The translations under genes were made by a program, and so were the position numbers. The notes under the pieces are model-generated. The model did no database searches, had not been told where the DNA came from, and saw nothing but the letters and a program-made list of their open reading frames with translations. From Chloroflexota bacterium (GTDB lineage Bacteria > Chloroflexota > FW602-bin22 > JACPRP01): a stretch of 21,183 bases of DNA. Position 1 is the first letter of the stretch. Each line of letters starts with the position of its first letter. Below are positions 1 through 7,425 of this stretch, piece after piece. Location: contig JACQUC010000060.1 in assembly GCA_016210495.1 (NCBI GenBank), positions 1 through 21,183 of the forward strand. The letters run 5' to 3'.

Positions 1-159
1 ACGTAGGGGCGAACGGCGTTCGCCCGTACGATCTCCAGAATCCACTCAGATGCCCATCTAGCGCGCAAAACGTTGGCATGATTCCCCCTCGTCAATGTTC
101 CCGGCGATTTCTTGCATCTTCGTACCAACGATGCGGGCGAACGCCGTTCGCCCCTACGT
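1..159. repeat. Pair of inverted 26-bp hairpin repeats
   Basis: Positions 1-26 and 134-159 are exact reverse complements, and each copy is itself a hairpin (stem GGGCGAAC/GTTCGCCC, 3-base loop). The pair flanks about 107 bases with no credible gene. The arrangement looks like a small non-autonomous element or two REP-like units inserted in opposite directions. No transposase is visible. The left copy touches the window edge, so the true boundary is unknown. Confidence 0.7.
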
Positions 160-217
160 TAACGACGTCCCTGGCCGCTGGCTCTGAAATCAGCATTCGC
201 CCTAGCTTAATGCCTAT

Positions 218-239
218 GGGGCGGTTCGCGAACCGCCCC
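218..239. repeat. 22-bp perfect palindrome downstream of the gltB-like operon
   Basis: The 22 bases are a perfect palindrome (GGGGCGGTTCG and its complement), followed by the same CCCCTACG tail as the repeat at 134-159, so it belongs to a related hairpin family. It lies about 50 bases past the stop codon of the minus-strand operon and could end or protect its transcript. No U-rich tract follows on that strand, so a classical intrinsic terminator is not supported. The rest of 160-287 shows nothing recognisable. Confidence 0.6.
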
Positions 240-287
240 TACGAGATGCCGGAGGCACAGCCGGTAGCCGCATTTCGGGACCGCGAA

Positions 288-1064
288 TCAGTACGCGTAC
301 AGTCGGCCGTAGGGTCGCAAAGAGAGGGGGACCAGCTTGATAAAGTCGCCGGCGAGGATCTCTTCAGCGTCGCGGCCGAAATGGGAGGCATACTCGCCGA
401 CCAGCCTGGAAAGCGTGGTCCGGTCGTCGTCCTTGAGCTCGACGACGCCGACTTCCTTGCCCAGTTGATGCTCCCTTACCTTGCCGCGGATGTACAGGAC
501 ACCGCCGTGCATCCCGGTGCCGATGAAGCTGGCGCGGTGGTATTCGCCCCTCTTCAGACTTAGCCCAAGCACGACGAGGATGCCGCCGGCCATATACTCG
601 CCCAGGAAATCCTGCGCCTCGCCGCCGATTACCAGGCTGGGCTTCTTGTCCAGGTACTCCTTCATGTGGATGCCTACACGATAGCCCACACCGTCGCGCA
701 CAAAGATCTTGCCCCCGCGCATCGAGAAGCCCGTGATGTCGCCAGCGTGGCCGTGTACGACGATCTCGCCCTCGTTCATCGTATTGCCACAGCCGTCCTG
801 CGCGTTGCCGTGGACCACGATGCGAGGGCCGTTCATAAAGGCGCCCAGATCGTTACCAGGCGTGCCATAGATATCGATCCGAACCGGGCGATTCAAATCG
901 GTGCCGATGTAGCGCTGGCCACAGATATTGCGCAGCTCGATGCGCTCGACGTCGTTGCTCACCGCTTCCCGGAGCGTGGCGTTCAGGTCTCGATAGTAAA
1001 CCCCCTCGGCGTCGATGAACGCCGTCGCGTTCACAGTGCTGGTTCCCGTCGTCTTGGTGCTCAT
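288..1064 (-). CDS. Glutamate synthase GXGXG (domain 3) subunit, stand-alone
   Basis: This 258-residue protein corresponds to the C-terminal GXGXG domain of the large subunit of glutamate synthase, a right-handed beta-helix that is structural and non-catalytic. The glycine-rich repeat pattern is clear at residues 79-135 (for example VVHGNAQDGCGN, VVHGHAGDITGF, GGKIFVRDG). In most bacteria this domain is fused to the amidotransferase and FMN domains; here it is a separate gene, as in archaeal-type enzymes. The ATG at 1064 is preceded by GGGAG (1071-1075) with six bases of spacing. Only two bases separate it from the stop of the upstream FMN subunit, so the two are co-transcribed and probably coupled. 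The same domain also occurs in formylmethanofuran dehydrogenase subunit C, but the neighbours point to glutamate synthase. Confidence 0.9.
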   Translation of the reverse strand: MSTKTTGTSTVNATAFIDAEGVYYRDLNATLREAVSNDVERIELRNICGQRYIGTDLNRPVRIDIYGTPGNDLGAFMNGPRIVVHGNAQDGCGNTMNEGEIVVHGHAGDITGFSMRGGKIFVRDGVGYRVGIHMKEYLDKKPSLVIGGEAQDFLGEYMAGGILVVLGLSLKRGEYHRASFIGTGMHGGVLYIRGKVREHQLGKEVGVVELKDDDRTTLSRLVGEYASHFGRDAEEILAGDFIKLVPLSLRPYGRLYAY

Positions 1065-1066
1065 TC

Positions 1067-2578
1067 TTAGCTCCCTGCCATCCTCACGCCAAGTATGTCC
1101 AGCTCGGTATCGGTCAGCCCAACGCCTCGCAGGTGGAGGCGGTTGCCGCGCAGGCTTTCCAGCGCGTTGACGCCCATACCGCCGAGCATCTCCTTGATCT
1201 CCAGGCTCCAGGCCCGGAGCAGGTTGACCAGCCTGTGGCTGGCGACGTCCGGATTGATGCGCTTAACCAGGTAGGGGTCGGTGGTGGTGATGCCCCACGA
1301 GCAACGGCCCGTGTAGCAGGCCTGGCAAACGTGGCAGCCGATGGCGATAAGCGCCGCCGTGCCGATGTAGCAGGCGTCGGCGCCCAGCGCGATTGCCTTG
1401 ACCACGTCGCCCGCGTTCCTTATGCCCCCGGCGACCACGATCGAGGCCTGATTGCGAATCCCCTCCTGGCGCAGGCGCGCGTCGACCGACGCCAGCGCCA
1501 GTTCGATGGGTATGCCCACATTGTCCCTGATGATCTTGGGCGCCGCTCCCGTCGCGCCTCTTAGACCATCGATGGCGACGATGTCCGCGCCGGCCCGTAC
1601 GATGCCGCTGGCGATGGCCGCCGAGTTGTGTACGGCCGCTATCTTCACCGAGACCGGCTTCGTGTAGTTGGTGGCCTCCTTCAGAGCGTAAATGAGCTGC
1701 GACAGGTCTTCGATGGAATAGATGTCGTGGTGCGGGGCCGGCGACAGGGCGTCGGTCCCCTTGGGTATCATACGTGTCTCGGCCACCTCCGCGCTCACCT
1801 TCTCACCCGGCAAGTGCCCACCGATGCCCGGCTTGGCACCCTGTCCTATCTTGATTTCCACCACCCGCGCCACGTCGAGGTAGTCCTGGTGCACACCAAA
1901 CCGGCCTGACGCAACCTGCACGATAGTGTTCTTGCCGTATTGATATAGCTTGCGGTGCAGGCCACCTTCGCCCGTGTTAAAGAGGGTGCCGGCCTCGCTG
2001 GCGGCGCGGGCCAGCGACTCGTGTACATTCAGACTGATGGCTCCGTAGGAGATGGCCGAGAACAGAACCGGAACTTCGATGGATACCAGCGGGGCGAGTC
2101 GGGTCTTCAGCTCACCCGTGAGGCGGTCGATCTCCACCCTGTCCGGCTTGCGCCCCAGGAAAGTGCGCAGCTCCATTGGCTCGCGCAAGGGGTCGATGGA
2201 TGGATTGGTAACCTGACTGGCGTTCAGCACCAGCTTGTCCCAGTAAATGGGGTAGGCTTTGTCGTTGCCCATACCCGTGAGAAGGATGCCGCCCGTCTCT
2301 GCCTGCTTGAGGATGTCCTCGATGGCCTCCCCACGCCAGTTGAAGTTCTCGCGGTAGTCCAGCGGGTTCTTGCGGATGGTCAGGGCATCCGTCGGGCAGA
2401 AGACCACACAGCGGTGGCAGGCCACGCACTTCTCGTCGCGGCTCCTCACCTCGTCGTCGTCGGCATCGTAGTAATTGACGTCGAAGCCACATTGCCGCAC
2501 GCACACCTGGCACTGGATGCAGCGATTGGGATCTCTATCTACAATGAACTTCGTCGGTAGGTAAGTCTTCAGTGGCAT
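1067..2578 (-). CDS. Archaeal-type glutamate synthase FMN subunit with N-terminal ferredoxin domain
   Basis: This 503-residue protein carries the synthase site that makes glutamate from 2-oxoglutarate and ammonia. Two [4Fe-4S] motifs lie at the N-terminus (Cys20/23/26/30 and Cys51/54/57/61). The FMN barrel follows from about residue 110, with NTGEGG (201-206), KIGQGAKPG (243-251) and DGLRGATGAAP (337-347), matching the conserved FMN and 2-oxoglutarate region of the family. Cys415, Cys421 and Cys426 form the CX5CX4C pattern that holds the 3Fe-4S cluster in known glutamate synthases. The ferredoxin fusion and the missing amidotransferase domain are typical of the archaeal type. The ATG at 2578 has AGGAGA five bases upstream (2584-2589), and the gap from the preceding gene is ten bases. 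Electrons probably arrive from the ferredoxin and flavoprotein encoded upstream. Confidence 0.93.
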   Translation of the reverse strand: MPLKTYLPTKFIVDRDPNRCIQCQVCVRQCGFDVNYYDADDDEVRSRDEKCVACHRCVVFCPTDALTIRKNPLDYRENFNWRGEAIEDILKQAETGGILLTGMGNDKAYPIYWDKLVLNASQVTNPSIDPLREPMELRTFLGRKPDRVEIDRLTGELKTRLAPLVSIEVPVLFSAISYGAISLNVHESLARAASEAGTLFNTGEGGLHRKLYQYGKNTIVQVASGRFGVHQDYLDVARVVEIKIGQGAKPGIGGHLPGEKVSAEVAETRMIPKGTDALSPAPHHDIYSIEDLSQLIYALKEATNYTKPVSVKIAAVHNSAAIASGIVRAGADIVAIDGLRGATGAAPKIIRDNVGIPIELALASVDARLRQEGIRNQASIVVAGGIRNAGDVVKAIALGADACYIGTAALIAIGCHVCQACYTGRCSWGITTTDPYLVKRINPDVASHRLVNLLRAWSLEIKEMLGGMGVNALESLRGNRLHLRGVGLTDTELDILGVRMAGS

Positions 2579-2588
2579 AAAGGTCTCC

Positions 2589-3731
2589 TCAGGCTACCGC
2601 CTTCTCGCGGATGGTGTACAGCTCGCTCTCGCCGGCTTCTTTCAGTTTGCCAACGATGGGCTCGCCGCCCATCGGCGACCAGGCCTTCTCGAGATCGGGG
2701 CATACCAGTCGGATGGCCGACTCTTCCGAGGACAGGTACAGAACGTCGCCCCTAACGCCGGCGGTGAGCGGGCGCAAACGAATGCGATCGGTGAGCCCGA
2801 TCATCTCGCCCTCGTGAGCGATGATGATCGTGAACGGGCCGTTCAAGAGAAGGCTGGAGTAGACCTGTCTCAGGGTGCGGCAAAGCGTCTGCTCTTGTTC
2901 CGGCATGCGATCGATCTGGCTCCATAGGGGTGGCGCCAGGACATCGGCGGCAACCTCGATGGGCAGCCCGTGCCGACGCATCAGCAGGTCCACCGCGTAG
3001 GCCACCACCTCGGTGTCGGTGTGCATCGTGCAGTGGTACCCGAACATCTCCAGGTACCGGCGGTTGATGCCGTAGGACGAGATTTCGCCGTTGTGGACCA
3101 CCGTCCAATCCAGGATGCTGAAAGGATGGGCGCCTCCCCACCAGCCCGGCGAATTGGTGGGGAACCTGCCGTGCGCCGTCCACAGATAGCCCTCGTAGTC
3201 TTCCAGGCAGAAGTAGTGGGCGATTTCCTCAGGATAACCAACCCCTTTGAACACGCCCATGTTCTTGCCGCTCGAGAAGACGAAGGCGTCGCTCACGCCG
3301 GTGTTGATCTTCATCACCTGCTCGACCACGTAGTCGTCTTCTGACTGCGGCGACGGTCGGGAGTCATTCGGCGCCAGGAAGTAGCGCCAGATGCGAGGCG
3401 GATTCTTGATGGCCGGGGTTGGCCTGGTCGGCACCTGCTCGTCGGCCACGACGTGAAAGCCCCGCTTCAGGAACGACTCGATCTCGTCCTGTACCTCGTT
3501 ACTCATGTACATTATATGAAAGGCATACTGGTCGGCGTACTGGGGGTAGATGCCGTAGACGCCAAATCCGCCTCCCAGACCGTTGCCACGATCGTGCATA
3601 TTGGCGATGGCCTTGATGACGTCCCTGCCGGAGAACCTTTTGCCCGAGGTGTCCATCATTCCGAATATGGAACAGGCGGCGATAACCTTGTCGTCGCCAT
3701 AAGGGTTGTTGTGATTGACGTTGCTCATCAT
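2589..3731 (-). CDS. Glutamine amidotransferase class II, glutamate synthase domain 1
   Basis: This 380-residue Ntn-hydrolase domain would release ammonia from glutamine for the FMN subunit. The catalytic Cys is most likely Cys20 in the context ACSIFGM. The conserved HGRFPTNS (187-194), AHPF (201-204) and HNGE (213-216) motifs of class II amidotransferases are all present. Because the nucleophile must be N-terminal, a 19-residue propeptide would have to be removed. Two adjacent ATGs (3731 and 3728) are possible starts; a GGGAGGGG Shine-Dalgarno (3736-3743) fits either. The gap to the preceding flavoprotein gene is 19 bases and to the next gene 10 bases, inside one operon. The related glutamine-PRPP amidotransferases are unlikely given the neighbouring FMN and GXGXG genes. 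Confidence 0.92.
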   Translation of the reverse strand: MMSNVNHNNPYGDDKVIAACSIFGMMDTSGKRFSGRDVIKAIANMHDRGNGLGGGFGVYGIYPQYADQYAFHIMYMSNEVQDEIESFLKRGFHVVADEQVPTRPTPAIKNPPRIWRYFLAPNDSRPSPQSEDDYVVEQVMKINTGVSDAFVFSSGKNMGVFKGVGYPEEIAHYFCLEDYEGYLWTAHGRFPTNSPGWWGGAHPFSILDWTVVHNGEISSYGINRRYLEMFGYHCTMHTDTEVVAYAVDLLMRRHGLPIEVAADVLAPPLWSQIDRMPEQEQTLCRTLRQVYSSLLLNGPFTIIIAHEGEMIGLTDRIRLRPLTAGVRGDVLYLSSEESAIRLVCPDLEKAWSPMGGEPIVGKLKEAGESELYTIREKAVA

Positions 3732-3750
3732 CTGGCCCCTCCCGAAGCGG

Positions 3751-5088
3751 CTACTCGACGACCGCCTCCATCTCTTGATCTACCTGGTCCTCCGACGTGG
3801 CGGGACCGGTTAGCCCGGTCAGGCCAAGTCTCGCCTTACGCAATTGCTCGGGGAACAGGGCGAAGTTCAGGTTTGCCGAAGTGAGGTGGGACTTGAAGCT
3901 GTCGACAGGAACGCCATCCCGCATCAGACCGAGGACGATTCCCGATCTGTCTATCTCGCCCACAAAGGCCATTCCCACGACCGTTCCGTCCCGCAAAATC
4001 ACCTTTTTGTACACGCCCTCGTCCAGGCGCTTCTCCACGAGGACTTCGTAGCTAGCCTGCCCATCGGGGCTTACCATGCCTGCCGAGACGATGGCCAGGC
4101 CGAAGTAGTTCAGCGAGTTCATCGCCGTGCCGCCCGCGTACTCGGCGGCGATCCCCGCCATATTGAACCCGGCCACCCTGCCGCCAATGTAGGCGTTGGG
4201 CCAGATCGGCGTGACACGATTGCTTTGCCAGACGAAGTCGTACGCCTCTGCCACGTCTCCGCACGCGTAGACGTCGGGCACGTTGGTGCGCATGGCACGG
4301 TCCACCAGTATGCCGCGATTGATCTTGATCGGGGTTTCTCGGGCCAATTCGACCCGTGGAACCACGCCGATGGCCATCACCACGATGTCGCAGGCAACTA
4401 CCTCGCCGTCGTCGAGGACCACGCCACCCACAGTGGCGTCGTCATCCTGGTGGCCCAGGATACGTGCCACAGTGTGGCCGGTGATAATCCTTACGCCCGC
4501 TTTGTTCACAGCGTCCTCGGCCAAGGCCGACGCTTCCTCGTCCAGCAGAATGTTGAGAATCCTGTCTTTGAGCTCGACGACGGAGACCTGCAAGCCACGT
4601 TTGACCAGGGCCTCGGTTACGCTGATGCCGATGAGGCCGCCGCCGATGACGACCGCGCTCCTGGCGCCTCTTAGTTTTCCTTCGATGGCCTGAGCATCTT
4701 TCAGAGTGGTGAACGTGAAGACGCCGGTCTTGTCGGAGCCCTCGGTCTTCGGCACAAAGGGTGTGCCACCGGTGGCGATGAGGAGCTTCTCCCAGGCGAT
4801 TCTTTCGCCGTCTTCCAGTTCGACGTATTTGGGATCAAAGGAGAGGCGTGCTGCCTTCTTGCCAAGAACGGCGTAGACATTGTGCCTGGCGTAGAAGTCG
4901 CGCGGCCGGTACAGCATCTTCTCCAGAGTCGTCTCGCCCGCGAGGAACTCGGAGATAAGTGGACGAGAGTAGGCGGGGAAGGGCTCGTCCGAAATCATGA
5001 CGAGCTCGTTCTCTTTGTCGACCTGCCGAATGGCCTCTGCCGCTCCGATGCCTCCGGCCGAGTTGCCGACGATGACGTACGTTGCCAC
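3751..5088 (-). CDS. NAD(P)/FAD-dependent oxidoreductase, electron-input flavoprotein
   Basis: This 445-residue protein belongs to the pyridine nucleotide-disulfide oxidoreductase superfamily, closest in style to the N-terminal part of NirB-type nitrite reductases and NADH:rubredoxin reductases. It shows the FAD dinucleotide fold GNSAGGIG (8-15), a second nucleotide fold GGGLIG (149-154) and the FAD-binding YACGDVAE (274-281). Glu172 at the end of the second beta strand favours NADH over NADPH. No redox-active CXXXXC disulfide pair is seen. It probably replaces GltD, passing electrons from NAD(P)H through the neighbouring ferredoxin to the FMN subunit; this role is inferred from context. The GTG start at 5088 shares its first base with the TAG stop of the ferredoxin gene, and GGGAGGAGG (5096-5104) precedes it, so translation is probably coupled. 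Confidence 0.9.
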   Translation of the reverse strand: MATYVIVGNSAGGIGAAEAIRQVDKENELVMISDEPFPAYSRPLISEFLAGETTLEKMLYRPRDFYARHNVYAVLGKKAARLSFDPKYVELEDGERIAWEKLLIATGGTPFVPKTEGSDKTGVFTFTTLKDAQAIEGKLRGARSAVVIGGGLIGISVTEALVKRGLQVSVVELKDRILNILLDEEASALAEDAVNKAGVRIITGHTVARILGHQDDDATVGGVVLDDGEVVACDIVVMAIGVVPRVELARETPIKINRGILVDRAMRTNVPDVYACGDVAEAYDFVWQSNRVTPIWPNAYIGGRVAGFNMAGIAAEYAGGTAMNSLNYFGLAIVSAGMVSPDGQASYEVLVEKRLDEGVYKKVILRDGTVVGMAFVGEIDRSGIVLGLMRDGVPVDSFKSHLTSANLNFALFPEQLRKARLGLTGLTGPATSEDQVDQEMEAVVE

Positions 5089-5534
5089 TAGCTTGCCTCC
5101 TCCCGATAGATCAAGGCCTCGTTGGGGCAGTTGGCGACGCAGGCCGGGACGGCGAGGCCGGGACAGAGGTCACACTTAGCGACGATCTTGCGGGCGCCGA
5201 GGTCGCGGGCGATGGCACCGTAGGGGCACGCCAGAATGCAAGTCCAGCAGCCGACACACTTTTCCGCGTCGTGCCTGACCGCGCCAGTTTCGGGATCACG
5301 ATACATCGCCCCCGTGAGGCAGGAATACACGCACAGTGGCTCTTCGCAGTGGCGGCACTGCAGGGCGAAGGAAACCGGGCCATCCTCCTGGACACTGATC
5401 CTGGCGATGCCACGGGGCGACTCTTTCTTGTAGGCTTTGATCAGATTCTTGGAGCGCGAGTGCTGCACCAGACAGTGTATCTCACACAGTCGGCAGCCTA
5501 TACAAACCTCTTCGCGAGGATAGATTCGCTTCAT
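5088..5534 (-). CDS. Polyferredoxin with four [4Fe-4S] clusters (HycB-like)
   Basis: This 148-residue protein has 16 cysteines in four groups: 11/14/17/21, 60/63/68/72, 93/96/99/103 and 121/124/132/136. That is the arrangement of the electron-transfer subunits of the HycB, DmsB and AOR-ferredoxin type, predicted to bind four [4Fe-4S] clusters. No signal peptide is visible, so it should act in the cytoplasm. As first gene of the operon and overlapping the flavoprotein gene by one base, it probably carries electrons between that flavoprotein and the glutamate synthase FMN subunit. The ATG at 5534 is preceded by GGGAG (5542-5546) at seven bases. Transcription should start near 5665, leaving a leader of about 130 bases with a terminator-like hairpin. 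Confidence 0.92.
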   Translation of the reverse strand: MKRIYPREEVCIGCRLCEIHCLVQHSRSKNLIKAYKKESPRGIARISVQEDGPVSFALQCRHCEEPLCVYSCLTGAMYRDPETGAVRHDAEKCVGCWTCILACPYGAIARDLGARKIVAKCDLCPGLAVPACVANCPNEALIYREEAS

Positions 5535-5575
5535 GGCTGGACTCCCGTTGGGTTAGGATGTCTGCTGATAAAGGA

Positions 5576-5606
5576 AAACCCTCGTTGACACACCACACGA
5601 GGGTTT
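5576..5606 (-). promoter_or_regulatory. Possible attenuator hairpin in the ferredoxin operon leader
   Basis: A perfect 10-bp stem (5576-5585 with 5597-5606, 11-base loop) lies in the transcribed leader, 42 bases before the ferredoxin ATG. On the minus strand the stem ends in GGGTTT and continues TCCTTTAT, resembling an intrinsic terminator. Just upstream, CGAGG (5612-5616) could pair instead with CCTCG of the stem's first arm (5598-5602), giving an exclusive alternative fold. It could therefore be an attenuator, or simply a stabilising hairpin. No known riboswitch class was recognised. Confidence 0.5.
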
Positions 5607-5645
5607 GAGCGCCTCGCCTGCGAACGTCGCCGCGACGTCCGGACA

Positions 5646-5671
5646 ACCGACGTCGGTAACCGTTTGCCGAC
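5646..5671 (-). promoter_or_regulatory. Operator-like element, probable NrpR-type repressor site
   Basis: Positions 5652-5671 form an imperfect palindrome, GTCGGTAACCGTTTGCCGAC (8 of 10 arm positions match). A third half-site overlaps it, making ACCGACGTCGGT (5646-5657) a perfect 12-bp palindrome. It sits immediately downstream of the -10 box and covers the predicted transcription start, a position suited to repression. The 23 bases 5646-5668 match 8465-8487, in front of the regulator gene, at 21 of 23 positions. Confidence 0.72.
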
Positions 5672-5700
5672 ATTTTATCGTAATTTAGGCTTCCTGTCAA
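5672..5700 (-). promoter_or_regulatory. Sigma70-type promoter of the ferredoxin-glutamate synthase operon
   Basis: Read on the minus strand, TTGACA (5695-5700) and TAAAAT (5672-5677) are separated by 17 bases, so the -35 is a perfect consensus and the -10 matches five of six. The start site should be near 5665, inside the operator-like element. Confidence 0.82.
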
Positions 5701-5727
5701 CTTTATTTGGGGCGCAACGCGAGAAAA

Positions 5728-5791
5728 CACCACGGAGACACAGAGACACGGAGTTTTCTTTGATTCTCCGTGTCTCTGTGTCTCCGTGGTG
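5728..5791 (-). terminator. Long hairpin terminator made of a widespread inverted repeat
   Basis: Perfect 26-base arms (5728-5753 and 5766-5791) enclose a 12-base loop. The element starts 15 bases past the stop codon of the upstream FMN protein and on the minus strand is followed by TTTTC, so it should end the nrpR-type operon just before the next promoter. The CACGGAGACACAGAG-type sequence is a dispersed repeat commonly met in Chloroflexota and other environmental bacterial genomes (from memory), so a mobile hairpin may have been recruited as a terminator. Its translation gives the familiar spurious peptide ETQRHGESKK. Confidence 0.78.
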
Positions 5792-5806
5792 AAAACGTAC
5801 TCTTTG

Positions 5807-7402
5807 CTACGCAAAGACCGCCGGGGACTTGATGCCCAGGATGCGCTCGATCTCGATGCGATCGCAGTCCATTACGTAGGGAATACCGGTGACGTCGGCC
5901 GCCTCGCGGGTCAACGCCACCAGGTCGTCGCGGTCGATGTACCTCAGGGCGAATTTCCGGGCGCCCGCCATCAACTGCTGCAAGCCCGCGCCGAGCCTGT
6001 CGCAGAACGTGTACATACCGATGGCCGCCGGCGGAATGCGCTTGTAGTCCTCGCCGTACTTCTCCTTCAGCTTGGCGGCACCCACGAAGATCTTGTCGAC
6101 GGTGTCGCCGAACTTCGCCACCTCCTTGGGCAGCTTGCCCTCCTTCATCCAGATGCCGATGTTCTTGCCGATCATCGCCGGGATCATCGTGGCGCGACCC
6201 ATGCAGACCGCCTTCACGAAGGGCGCGCCCAGGGCAAGAGCCTTGAACACGTGATCCTCGAGCGAGAATCCGCCGGCGATCGCCATATCGGGCACAAACG
6301 CCCCCTGCTCTTGCAGGCCTTTGGCAAAGCTGTAGGCCATGGCTTCAAGGTAGATCGTGGGTATGCCCCACTCGTTCATCATCCGCCACGGGCTCATGCC
6401 GGTGCCACCGCCCGCGCCGTCGATGGTCAGAAGGTCGATTCTAGCGCTGGAGGCGAACTTCACCGCCCTGGCCAGGTCCGCCGGGCGGTAGGCGCCGGTC
6501 TTCAAGGTAACGTACTTGGCGCCGAGCTTGCGCAGCCTTTGGACCTCATCGTAGAATTCCTGCTCGCCGACCATGCCCAGCCGCGAGTGCCGCTCGAACT
6601 CGTGGAAGGCGCCGGCCTTGAAGGCTTCCTGCACGACCGGGTCCTCCGGATCGGGCAGAACGATGTAGCCGCGGCTCTTCAGCTCCAGTGCCCTCTCCAG
6701 GGTCGGCAGCTTCACCTCGCCGCCGATGTCCTTGGCGCCCTGGCCCCACTTGGGCTCGATCGCTTCAGCGCCCAGCTCGATCGCCAGCTCGGGCACGCCA
6801 AGGCGCCCGTCTTCGACGTTGTACTGCACGATGATGGTCCCATAGCCCTCGTCCCAGTCGCGAAAGGCCTTTATTCGCCTGGCCATCTCCGGCGATTTCA
6901 CCACGCGCCCGTTGCGAATCTCCGCATCGTGGTCCATGCCGCACACGTTTTCACCCACGACCACGCTTATGCCGGAGATCGCCGCGCCGATGGCCATCCC
7001 CTCAAAGTTCCTGCGGGCGACATCGGTGGAGCCGAGAGCGCCGGAGAATATCGGCAGCCTCATCTTGATCTTGCTCCCTGCACCGATCTCTGTCGACGTG
7101 TCGACGAGGGGAAAGATCGCCTTGTCCGAATCAGCGGCGACCCCGAGAGCGCCAACACACGTGCCCTGGATGTTCAGGTGCGAGTAGTCGACGGGGTAGT
7201 CCTTGATCGCCCCCGCCGTGATCTTGCCGAAGGGCTCTGGGTACAGAACCTCGCGCCCCCGGAAGGACGACTTCGCTACCTCGCACGTGCCCGGACATCC
7301 GTCCAGACAGACCGCGCACAAACCCGAGTACGGCGCCACGTCGGGGACGCGGCTCCGGGTGCCAGTAACCGAACTGGCGTTGATCTTGTTGCTGAAGCTC
7401 AC
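5807..7402 (-). CDS. Second FMN-binding glutamate synthase-like protein lacking the 3Fe-4S cysteines
   Basis: This 531-residue protein has the glutamate synthase FMN barrel: KWGQGAKDIGG (218-228) and DGAGGGTG (328-335) align with the corresponding motifs of the 503-residue subunit in the downstream operon. It differs in two ways. A compact N-terminal cysteine cluster, Cys29/32/36/40 (CAVCLDGCPGTC), replaces the two-cluster ferredoxin domain. The CX5CX4C 3Fe-4S motif is absent; only Cys400 lies in that area. It has no amidotransferase or GXGXG part. It may be an ammonia-using glutamate synthase or another FMN oxidoreductase of the same superfamily; the substrate cannot be read from sequence. 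The GTG at 7402 follows a strong AAGGAGGA (7411-7418) at eight bases, 23 bases after the regulator gene, so they form one operon. Confidence 0.85.
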   Translation of the reverse strand: MSFSNKINASSVTGTRSRVPDVAPYSGLCAVCLDGCPGTCEVAKSSFRGREVLYPEPFGKITAGAIKDYPVDYSHLNIQGTCVGALGVAADSDKAIFPLVDTSTEIGAGSKIKMRLPIFSGALGSTDVARRNFEGMAIGAAISGISVVVGENVCGMDHDAEIRNGRVVKSPEMARRIKAFRDWDEGYGTIIVQYNVEDGRLGVPELAIELGAEAIEPKWGQGAKDIGGEVKLPTLERALELKSRGYIVLPDPEDPVVQEAFKAGAFHEFERHSRLGMVGEQEFYDEVQRLRKLGAKYVTLKTGAYRPADLARAVKFASSARIDLLTIDGAGGGTGMSPWRMMNEWGIPTIYLEAMAYSFAKGLQEQGAFVPDMAIAGGFSLEDHVFKALALGAPFVKAVCMGRATMIPAMIGKNIGIWMKEGKLPKEVAKFGDTVDKIFVGAAKLKEKYGEDYKRIPPAAIGMYTFCDRLGAGLQQLMAGARKFALRYIDRDDLVALTREAADVTGIPYVMDCDRIEIERILGIKSPAVFA

Positions 7403-7425
7403 TACACTCTTCCTCCTTGTTTAAT

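Noticed and set aside
5482..5814. 110-codon minus-strand frame starting in the hairpin (ETQRHGESKK peptide)
   Set aside because: This is the well-known spurious translation of the dispersed inverted repeat; it crosses a terminator and a promoter and overlaps the ferredoxin start.
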